23,695 nucleotides of DNA from Alphaproteobacteria bacterium (GTDB lineage: Bacteria; Pseudomonadota; Alphaproteobacteria; Rhodobacterales; Rhodobacteraceae): assembly GCA_024277955.1 (NCBI GenBank), contig JAJRUE010000141.1, positions 1-23,695 of the forward strand, in the 5' to 3' direction. The notes under the pieces were generated by a model. That model made no database searches. It saw nothing but the letters and a program-made list of their open reading frames with translations, and was not told where the DNA came from. Positions 1 to 5,678 of the stretch are shown here, piece after piece. A program made the position numbers and the translations under genes. The first letter of the stretch is position 1, and each line of letters starts with the position of its first letter.

Positions 1-2
1 AA

Positions 3-380
3 GTCCCCGGCGCGCATTTCGTGGAAGCCTGGGACATGAACGGCGACGGCTATGTTTCGCTGGCCGACGCCCAGGAACAGCGCGCCAACGTATTCACCAT
101 GTTCGACGAGAACGAAGACGGCGTGATGGACGCGAGCGAATTCGCCACCTTCGCCGAACACCGCGCCGAAGACGCGCAGGACCATGGCGAAGCCGGTGGC
201 GACGCCGCCAGGGAGCGCCGCAAGAAGATGGGCGAAGGCATGGGGCTGGCCTTCAACGACGCCAATGGCGACGGCAAGGTGACGCTCGAGGAATTCGTCG
301 CCGGCACCGAAGCCTGGCTGGCGATGATCGACCGCAATGGCGACGGCAAGGTCGACCTGGCCGACTTCGGCAAGAAATAA
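3..380 (+). CDS. EF-hand calcium-binding protein (5' end outside window)
   Basis: The frame is open from the left edge, so the true start probably lies upstream; a GTG at 21 is the first possible start seen, but coding-like sequence continues before it. Four 12-residue EF-hand loops follow one another: DMNGDGYVSLAD, DENEDGVMDASE, DANGDGKVTLEE and DRNGDGKVDLAD. Each has acidic or Asn residues at loop positions 1, 3 and 5 and Asp or Glu at position 12, which is the calcium-coordination pattern. The pairing of loops 1-2 and 3-4, separated by a charged linker, resembles calmodulin-like bacterial calcium sensors or buffers. Such proteins in this order are often exported, but the N-terminus needed to judge this is missing. 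The gene ends at a strong hairpin. The specific role is unknown. Confidence 0.85.
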   Translation, partial: VPGAHFVEAWDMNGDGYVSLADAQEQRANVFTMFDENEDGVMDASEFATFAEHRAEDAQDHGEAGGDAARERRKKMGEGMGLAFNDANGDGKVTLEEFVAGTEAWLAMIDRNGDGKVDLADFGKK

Positions 381-406
381 ACCGACACATCGAAATCGTT
401 TCGAAA

Positions 407-440
407 AACGGGCCGTGGCATTGCCGCGGCCCGTTGCCTT
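407..440 (+). terminator. Hairpin terminator after the EF-hand gene
   Basis: The arms are AACGGGCCGTGGC (407-419) and GCCGCGGCCCGTT (423-435), with a 3-nt ATT loop. All 13 pairs are complementary apart from one T-G wobble. The following GCCTTT is only weakly T-rich, so termination efficiency is uncertain. It lies 26 bp after the EF-hand stop codon. Confidence 0.7.
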
Positions 441-512
441 TGGCCCAACCCGGCGTGGTCAGGCAATATTTTTCGCCTCACAACCATCGGATTTTACGCC
501 GTTTTCCTGCCC

Positions 513-533
513 AATGTAAATTTCCTTCACATC
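513..533. promoter_or_regulatory. Palindrome copy 1 upstream of the DUF2852 gene (imperfect)
   Basis: The arms AATGTAAA (513-520) and TTCACATC (526-533) are separated by 5 bp. It has the same 8-5-8 geometry as the copy at 571-591 and near-identical arms, but two arm pairs are mismatched. It lies 58 bp centre to centre from copy 2. It is probably a weaker binding site for the same dimeric regulator; the regulator is not identifiable from this window. Confidence 0.55.
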
Positions 534-570
534 CCCCCTTGAAGGCGGGGCCGCAAAAGACAATCTATTC

Positions 571-591
571 AATGTGAAAAGCATTCACATT
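571..591. promoter_or_regulatory. Perfect 21-bp palindrome (candidate operator) upstream of the DUF2852 gene
   Basis: The arms AATGTGAA (571-578) and TTCACATT (584-591) are exact reverse complements around a 5-bp AAGCA spacer. The site lies 31 bp before the ATG at 622, in an AT-rich stretch where a promoter would be expected. The core TGTGA/TCACA resembles a CRP-family half-site, but the spacing between cores is 7 bp rather than the usual 6. I infer an operator for a dimeric regulator of unknown identity. Confidence 0.6.
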
Positions 592-621
592 AACCCGTAA
601 CCTTATCAATGGAGCAATTTC

Positions 622-1080
622 ATGAACACCGTCGCCACCTGGCCCACCCAGGCTGAAACCTGGCTTGACGAGCGCGGAAAAGGCGCCTGGATCGCGGCTA
701 CGGTCCTGGGCTTCATTTTCTTCTGGCCGGTCGGCCTCGCCCTTCTCGCCTACATGATCTGGAGCAAACGCATGTTTACAGGATGCCGCAAATCCCACCA
801 CCGCGGCCACGGTCGCATGAACCGCCACGCCCACCGGGCCGCGTTCACGTCTTCGGGCAACACCGCCTTTGACGCCTACAAGGACGAAACCCTGCGCCGG
901 CTCGAAGAAGAACAGAAGAACTTTGAAAACTTCCTCGAACGGCTGCGCGAAAGCAAGGACAAGGCCGAGTTCGATCAGTTCATGGACGAACGCGCCGAAA
1001 AGGCCCGCGCCGCGCGCCGTATGGCCGACGACTATGACGGCGACGACCTGGACGACCGGCCGCTGGACGCCCGCGAGTAA
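622..1080 (+). CDS. DUF2852 family membrane-associated protein
   Basis: The 152-residue protein has a short hydrophilic start, then a tryptophan/phenylalanine-rich hydrophobic segment at about residues 23-48 (WIAATVLGFIFFWPVGLALL and following). This probably forms one membrane helix or a hairpin. A basic His/Arg-rich linker follows, then a highly charged helical C-terminus at about 85-150 (LRRLEEEQKNFENFLERLRE) that looks like a coiled coil. This arrangement matches DUF2852 proteins of Rhodobacterales, whose function is not established. The start is supported by GGAG at 611-614, eight bases before the ATG. Two related palindromes lie upstream, so the gene is probably controlled by a specific regulator. 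A terminator hairpin follows at 1150, so it is probably transcribed alone. Confidence 0.8.
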   Translation: MNTVATWPTQAETWLDERGKGAWIAATVLGFIFFWPVGLALLAYMIWSKRMFTGCRKSHHRGHGRMNRHAHRAAFTSSGNTAFDAYKDETLRRLEEEQKNFENFLERLRESKDKAEFDQFMDERAEKARAARRMADDYDGDDLDDRPLDARE

Positions 1081-1099
1081 CCGGCGGCCCGGTTCGCCC

Positions 1100-1138
1100 G
1101 ATGCCCGCAAGCGATGCCCGCAAACGGCGCCCGCAACC
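1100..1138 (+). repeat. Three tandem 13-bp units
   Basis: The units GATGCCCGCAAGC, GATGCCCGCAAAC and GGCGCCCGCAACC follow one another directly. The first two differ at one position and the third is more diverged. They sit between the DUF2852 stop codon and its terminator hairpin. Replication slippage in non-coding sequence is the simplest explanation. Confidence 0.6.
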
Positions 1139-1149
1139 CACGCCAGCCC

Positions 1150-1173
1150 CCCGGCCCCCGCAGGGCCGGGTTT
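1150..1173 (+). terminator. Terminator after the DUF2852 gene
   Basis: The stem CCCGGCCC (1150-1157) / GGGCCGGG (1163-1170) has a 5-nt loop and is followed by TTT. It lies 69 bp after the DUF2852 stop codon. The T-run is short. Confidence 0.6.
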
Positions 1174-1287
1174 GCCATGTCCGCGCGCCGGGCGCGGCAA
1201 ACAAGCCGTCAGTCTGTCCCGAAGCGCGCAACGGTCCGCCCCCCGGCCCGGCGCATCTCGTAACCTCCTGCGAAAGGCTGTAACCTC

Positions 1288-1749
1288 ATGTCGATGAACG
1301 ACTACGCCGACACCTGGGCCCTGCCCGATCCCGTACGCCAGAGCGAATTCTACCGCGATGTGCCCACCAAGCGCTTCATCGCCTTTGTGATCGACAGCAT
1401 CATCATCACGGTGATCTCGATCCTGCTGGTCCCGCTCACCGCCTTTACGGCGATCTTCTATTTTGCCTTTCTCGGCTTTGTGGCGTCCTTCGTCTATCGC
1501 ACCGTCAGCCTGGCCAACCGGTCGGCGACGCCGGGGATGCGGCTGATGGGGATCGAGTTTCGCACCCTTTACGGCGAACGGATGACCCTGGGGCTGGCGG
1601 CGGCGCATACGCTGATCTTTCAGGTGTCGCTGTCGATGGTGTTTCCGCAGATCCTGTCGATCGTGCTGATGCTGACCGGCGCGCGCGGCCAGGGGCTGGG
1701 CGATCACGTGCTGGGGGTCGTGGCGCTGAACCGCGCGGCCCGCGCCTGA
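1288..1749 (+). CDS. RDD family membrane protein
   Basis: The 153-residue integral membrane protein carries the RDD family pattern. The signature motif appears as KRFIAFVIDSIIITVIS at about residues 28-44, with the usual central Asp in the first membrane helix. A second hydrophobic stretch follows at about 50-72. The conserved ATPGMRLMGIEFR motif is at about 81-93, and another hydrophobic segment at about 106-133. RDD proteins are small inner-membrane proteins, some implicated in ion or osmolyte handling, but no role can be assigned here. GAAAGG at about 1271-1276 supports the first ATG; a second ATG lies two codons later. The gene lies just upstream of bpt, separated by 192 bp that includes repeated AACCTSTTG motifs. 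Confidence 0.85.
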   Translation: MSMNDYADTWALPDPVRQSEFYRDVPTKRFIAFVIDSIIITVISILLVPLTAFTAIFYFAFLGFVASFVYRTVSLANRSATPGMRLMGIEFRTLYGERMTLGLAAAHTLIFQVSLSMVFPQILSIVLMLTGARGQGLGDHVLGVVALNRAARA

Positions 1750-1880
1750 GCCCGCACCGGTCCCCGCCACGGGCGGCCCCCGTCACGGGCGCGGCGCGGC
1801 ATCAGCGGGCCGGGCACCGGCCGACAGCCGGGCCAGACCGGAATTAGCGGCAACGAAATCAAAGGGCTTGGTCTGCGCAA

Positions 1881-1929
1881 AACCTCTTGGCCTGTGCGAA
1901 ACCTGTTGCTAACCTCTTGGTGACAGGTT
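1881..1929. repeat. Repeated AACCTSTTGS motifs and inverted repeat before bpt
   Basis: Three decamers occur in direct orientation: AACCTCTTGG at 1881 and 1911, and AACCTGTTGC at 1900. In addition AACCTGT (1900-1906) and ACAGGTT (1923-1929) form a 7-bp inverted repeat with a 16-bp spacer. The cluster ends 12 bp before the bpt start codon. It may be an operator or promoter-proximal control site, or chance low complexity. Confidence 0.4.
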
Positions 1930-1941
1930 GAGAAGACAGAC

Positions 1942-2769
1942 ATGCGCCACACGCTTCCCATCGCGCCCCAGTTTTACGTGACGGCACCGCAACCCTGCCC
2001 CTATCTGGACGGCAGGGTGGAACGCAAGCTGTTCACCGCGCTGCAGGGCGAACACGCCACGGCGCTGAACGATTCGCTGTCCAAACAGGGGTTTCGCCGG
2101 TCCCAGAACGTGCTCTACCGGCCCAGTTGCGCCGAATGCGCGGCCTGTTTGTCGTCGCGCATCCGAGTGGCCGACTTCACGCCCTCGAAAAGCCAGCGCC
2201 GGGCGCTGCGGCGCAACCGCGCGCTGACGCGCGACGCGCTGTCGCCCTGGGCCACCGAAGACCAGTTCACCCTGTTCCGCCGCTACCTCGAAAGCCGCCA
2301 CGCCGATGGCGGCATGGCCGACATGGACATTTTCGAGTTCGCCGCGATGATCGAAGAAACCCCGGTGCGCTCGCGCGTGGTGGAATATTCCACCCCCGAA
2401 GGGGACAACCGCGAACTGGCGGCGGTCTGCCTGACCGACGTGCTGGATGACGGGCTGTCGATGGTCTATTCCTTTTTCGACCCGGACCGCGACCGCGACA
2501 GCCTGGGCACCTATGTGATCCTCGACCATATCCGTCTGGCGCGCGAAAGCGGCCTGCCCTATGTCTACCTGGGCTACTGGGTGCCCGGCAGCCCCAAGAT
2601 GGACTACAAGGTGCGGTTCTCGGCGCTGGAAATCTATCGCGACGGCGCCTGGCAGGATCTGGGCGACCCCGAGGAATTCAAGGCCGACCAGCACCCGCTG
2701 TCCACCGCGCCGATCGCCGAACAGGTGGCCCGCATCACCCTGCCCGACATGCGCGCCCCGGGCAGCTGA
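1942..2769 (+). CDS. bpt: Aspartate/glutamate leucyltransferase
   Basis: The 275-residue protein is full length for the bacterial leucyl-tRNA-protein transferase (Bpt) branch of the ATE family. Known family role: it transfers leucine from Leu-tRNA to proteins with N-terminal Asp or Glu, marking them for ClpS-ClpAP degradation in the cytoplasm (N-end rule). Visible family features are the N-terminal PCPYLDGRVERKLFTAL block (about residues 18-34), the cysteine cluster YRPSCAECAACLSSR (about 58-72), and the C-terminal core with LGTYVILDHIRLA and YVYLGYWVPGSPKMDYK at about 189-221. The ATG at 1942 gives the expected N-terminus. The gene follows the RDD gene and may have its own promoter in the repeat-bearing gap. 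No terminator is obvious in the C-rich stretch after it. Confidence 0.93.
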   Translation: MRHTLPIAPQFYVTAPQPCPYLDGRVERKLFTALQGEHATALNDSLSKQGFRRSQNVLYRPSCAECAACLSSRIRVADFTPSKSQRRALRRNRALTRDALSPWATEDQFTLFRRYLESRHADGGMADMDIFEFAAMIEETPVRSRVVEYSTPEGDNRELAAVCLTDVLDDGLSMVYSFFDPDRDRDSLGTYVILDHIRLARESGLPYVYLGYWVPGSPKMDYKVRFSALEIYRDGAWQDLGDPEEFKADQHPLSTAPIAEQVARITLPDMRAPGS

Positions 2770-3428
2770 TCCGGCCACGCCCCGGCTGAGCACCCCGGCT
2801 GAGCGACGACTGTGCGGCGGCAAGCGTGCGGCGGAGGCTGTGCGACCGAGCGACTGCGCGCGGCCATGAGGCGCCTTACGGGGACCGGTGACCACGCGGC
2901 GACCGTGCGACAAGCGCACCAAACCGCCCCCGCCTCGCAAAACCGCCCCTGCCCCGCCGAACCTGCCTTTGCCGGCCCAGACCTGCAGGCCCGCCGCCCG
3001 ACCGCGCGGACCGGTCCCGCCCACAGCCGACCCGGCAACACCCCAACCGCCCGCCGCAGCGAACGCAATCCCCGCGCCTGCCGCCATCGCCCGGCAGCCG
3101 CATGGCTGCCCCCGCCGCCGGCCGGGTCTTTCGCGGCGTCGCACTCGCCACAACCCGCCGCCGTGCCCGTCACATCGCGCCCCAGCGCGCCGCGCGCGCC
3201 CAGGAAAGGCCGAAAAATCGCGCCGCCAACACCGCCCATCCGGTTTGAAATGCACAAGATAGCGCTAACAGTCGTGCAATCCGATCACGTCGCCTGAATG
3301 GCTGTTGCAATTTGCCTGCCGCCTATTACAAGATGCGCGCAGCGGGGAGGACCGGTCGCTTGGGAGAATTGGTTCCAATACAACCGCCTTGCAAGACAAG
3401 CTTGTGAAACACGGAGGATACACAATCT
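2770..3428 (+). other. 659-bp intergenic stretch, C-rich on the plus strand
   Basis: No convincing gene is seen on either strand; open frames here encode only Pro/Arg/Ala-rich or Gly/Arg-rich sequence without domain or start signals. A 13-bp unit beginning CCCCGGCTGAGC is repeated at 2780 and 2793. From about 2920 to 3240 the plus strand is markedly richer in C than in G. The last 150 bp are more AT-balanced and contain short inverted repeats likely to belong to the TRAP operon control region: ATTGG-TT-CCAAT at 3368-3379 and the perfect ACAAGCTTGT at 3396-3405. A GGAGG ribosome binding site lies at 3413-3417. Confidence 0.6.
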
Positions 3429-4520
3429 ATGGAACGTCGTAAATTTCTGAAGGGTGCCGCGCTCGCCGGCACCGGCGCCGCGATCGCCGCGCCGGCCATC
3501 GCTCAGGGCACGAAAGAACTGAACATCGTGTCCACCTGGCCGCGGGACTTCCCGGGCCTCGGCACCTCGGCGCAGCGCCTGGCCGCGCGCATCGAGCAAC
3601 TCTCGCAAGGCGCTTTCAAGGTCAACTACTTCGCCTCGGGCGAGCGCGTCAAAGCGTTCGATTCGTTCGACGAAGTCGCCTCGGGCAACAGCCAGGCCTA
3701 TATCGCCGCCGACTACTACTGGGTCGGCAAGGACCCGGCGTTCGCCTATTTCACCGCCGTGCCCTTTGGCATGACCGTTGACGAATGGAACGCCTGGATC
3801 ATGTATGCCGGCGGTCAGGAACTGTGGGACAAGGTTTCGGGCAGCTTCGGCCTCAAGGCCTTCCCCTGCGGCGCCACCGGCACCCAGGCCGGCGGCTGGT
3901 TCGCCAAGGAAATCAACAGCCCCGAAGACTTCAAGGGCCTGAAAATGCGTATCCCCGGCCTTGGCGGCACGGTGATGAGCAAGCTGGGCGTGTCGACGAT
4001 CTCGCTGCCCGGCGGCCAGATCTACGAAAACCTGGTGTCCGGCGCCATCGACGCGACCGAATGGGTTGGTCCCTACAACGACTACTTCATGAAGTTCTAC
4101 GAGGTGACCAAGTACTACTACACCTCCGGCATGCACGAGCCGAACGCCAACATCGCCTTTGGCATGAACGCCGAATGGTACGGCAACCTCAGCGACTGGG
4201 AAAAGGCCGTGATCGAAGCCGCCTGCAAGGAAGAGAACAACAACATGTTCTCGGAAGTTCAGGCCAAGAACGGCGAATACCTGACCAAGCTGATCGAAGA
4301 TCACGGCGTCAACGTCGCGTCCTACGGCGACGACATCTGGGATGCCTTCGGCGAAGCCGCGGCGCAGGTGTTCGAAGAAACCCGCGCCAAGTCGGCGCTG
4401 GCCGCCGAGGTCGACGACGCCTTCCAGAAAGCGCTGCGCGAGATCGGTAAATCGATGGCGCTGATGCAGGGTCAGTTCACCAGCCAGCGGAACCGCGTGC
4501 TGGGCCTCGACGAGGGCTGA
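3429..4520 (+). CDS. TRAP transporter periplasmic substrate-binding protein, TakP-like
   Basis: The 363-residue protein starts with a Tat signal peptide: RRKFLKG at residues 3-9, then an Ala/Gly-rich segment ending APAIAQG near residue 27. The mature part is a DctP-family solute receptor that would bind substrate in the periplasm and deliver it to the TRAP permease. The blocks QAGGWF (Gln153), MRIPGLGG (Arg174) and IDATEWVGPY (Asp208-Glu211-Trp212) match the layout of Rhodobacter sphaeroides TakP. In that protein the equivalent residues contact a 2-oxo acid and a sodium ion, so a 2-oxo acid or related organic anion is the likely substrate; this is inference. A GGAGG lies 11 bases before the ATG. 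The two permease genes follow after an intercistronic hairpin. Confidence 0.92.
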   Translation: MERRKFLKGAALAGTGAAIAAPAIAQGTKELNIVSTWPRDFPGLGTSAQRLAARIEQLSQGAFKVNYFASGERVKAFDSFDEVASGNSQAYIAADYYWVGKDPAFAYFTAVPFGMTVDEWNAWIMYAGGQELWDKVSGSFGLKAFPCGATGTQAGGWFAKEINSPEDFKGLKMRIPGLGGTVMSKLGVSTISLPGGQIYENLVSGAIDATEWVGPYNDYFMKFYEVTKYYYTSGMHEPNANIAFGMNAEWYGNLSDWEKAVIEAACKEENNNMFSEVQAKNGEYLTKLIEDHGVNVASYGDDIWDAFGEAAAQVFEETRAKSALAAEVDDAFQKALREIGKSMALMQGQFTSQRNRVLGLDEG

Positions 4521-4541
4521 TCGACGGATCGACGAAAACAG

Positions 4542-4566
4542 GCGGGGCCTCAGGGCCCCGCTTTTC
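4542..4566 (+). terminator. Intercistronic terminator/stabilising hairpin in the TRAP operon
   Basis: Perfect 8-bp stem GCGGGGCC (4542-4549) / GGCCCCGC (4554-4561) with a TCAG loop followed by TTTT. It lies between the binding-protein gene and the permease genes. Such hairpins commonly let the binding protein be made in excess over the permeases by partial termination and 3'-end protection. Confidence 0.85.
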
Positions 4567-4676
4567 CATAAGCAAGAAAGCTTGCCCGCAGCCAGTTGCG
4601 CCCCCGACCGGGCGAATGCCGTGGCTGCCGTGCGCGCTGGTCTTCGGAAACGTTCTTTGGGAAACGTGGGGAACTG

Positions 4677-5669
4677 ATGTCAGCAACGGACGCAAGCGCC
4701 GGGATCGTGCGCTTTGGCCCACCGGCCCCGGTGGTCAGGATCATCGGGTGGGGCATGTTGGGGGCCTTGGCGGCCTTCATGATCAACAACATTCTGAACG
4801 TCGGCTTCGGCATCGCGCAGCCCACCGGGCTTTTGGACGGCGAGATGTCCGGGCTGGTGAGCGCGCTGGTCTATGTCGCGGGCATCGCGCTGGGCGTCGC
4901 CTATGTGATGCGCACCCCCGACACGGCGCTGCGCTGGGACGCGGACCGCATCCACCGGGCCAACCTCTATATCATCCGGGGGTTCTATTTCGCGGTGCTG
5001 TTCGTCGGCTTTGCCGATATCGCGGTTTCTTTCATGCGGGTCGAAAAGGTCTTTGGCCTGTTTCTTGAACGCGACAAGGTGCTGCTGTTCGAACGCGCCG
5101 ACTTCATCGGGCTCTACATCCACCTGCCGCTGACGATCCTCGGGTTCGTCGTGGCGGCGTTCTCGCGCTCGCTCGGGTTTTTGTGGCTGTCGCTGCTGAT
5201 CATCATCGCCGAGCTGTCGATCGTGATCACCCGGTTCATCTTTTCCTACGAACAGGCCTTCATGGGCGACCTGGTGCGCTACTGGTATTCGGCGCTGTTC
5301 CTGTTCGCTTCGGCCTATACGCTTTACGACGAAGGCCACGTGCGCGTCGACATCCTCTATGCCGGGCTTGGGCGGCGGATGAAGGGGCGTTTCAACACCT
5401 GGGGCGTGCTGCTGCTGGGCATGCCCACGGCCTGGGTGGTGCTGGCGGTCGGGTTTGCGGGCCCGCAGTCGATCATCAACAGCCCGGTGATGAATTTCGA
5501 GATCACCCAGACCGGCGGCATCGGCATGTATGTGAAATACCAGATGGCCGCGTTCCTGGGGATCTTCGGTCTGACCATGCTGATCCAGTTCGTCAGCATG
5601 TTTTTCGAAGCGGTTGCCGATGACCGGGGCGAACCCGGACACCGCGAACCCGCCGGCACCGAACAATGA
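4677..5669 (+). CDS. TRAP transporter small permease, enlarged DctQ type
   Basis: The 330-residue membrane protein would be the small permease of the sodium-coupled TRAP importer. The DctQ-like part occupies roughly residues 165-315 and includes the recognisable DEGHVRVDILYAGLG block near residue 220. About 150 residues precede it, with several additional hydrophobic segments (for example about 20-38, 58-78, 100-118 and 145-160). Typical DctQ proteins are about 160-230 residues, so this one is long. I chose the ATG at 4677 (MSATDASAGIVRFG) because GGGGA precedes it closely. An in-frame ATG at 4596 would add 27 unconvincing residues and fall near the hairpin. The next gene starts 9 bp after the stop, so the two permeases are co-translated. 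Confidence 0.88.
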   Translation: MSATDASAGIVRFGPPAPVVRIIGWGMLGALAAFMINNILNVGFGIAQPTGLLDGEMSGLVSALVYVAGIALGVAYVMRTPDTALRWDADRIHRANLYIIRGFYFAVLFVGFADIAVSFMRVEKVFGLFLERDKVLLFERADFIGLYIHLPLTILGFVVAAFSRSLGFLWLSLLIIIAELSIVITRFIFSYEQAFMGDLVRYWYSALFLFASAYTLYDEGHVRVDILYAGLGRRMKGRFNTWGVLLLGMPTAWVVLAVGFAGPQSIINSPVMNFEITQTGGIGMYVKYQMAAFLGIFGLTMLIQFVSMFFEAVADDRGEPGHREPAGTEQ

Positions 5670-5678
5670 GGGCCTGAC

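Noticed and set aside
571..591. Reading the palindrome as a CRP/FNR-family site
   Set aside because: The TGTGA and TCACA cores are 7 bp apart rather than 6, and the FNR pattern TTGAT-N4-ATCAA is absent. I left the regulator unnamed.
1100..1138. Short tandem repeats as a CRISPR or regulatory array
   Set aside because: Only three 13-bp units without spacers, in non-coding GC-rich sequence; slippage is enough to explain them.
2634..3257. 207-codon minus-strand frame and Pro/Arg-rich plus-strand frames after bpt
   Set aside because: Low-complexity composition, no ribosome binding sites, overlap with bpt in one case, and no resemblance to known proteins.
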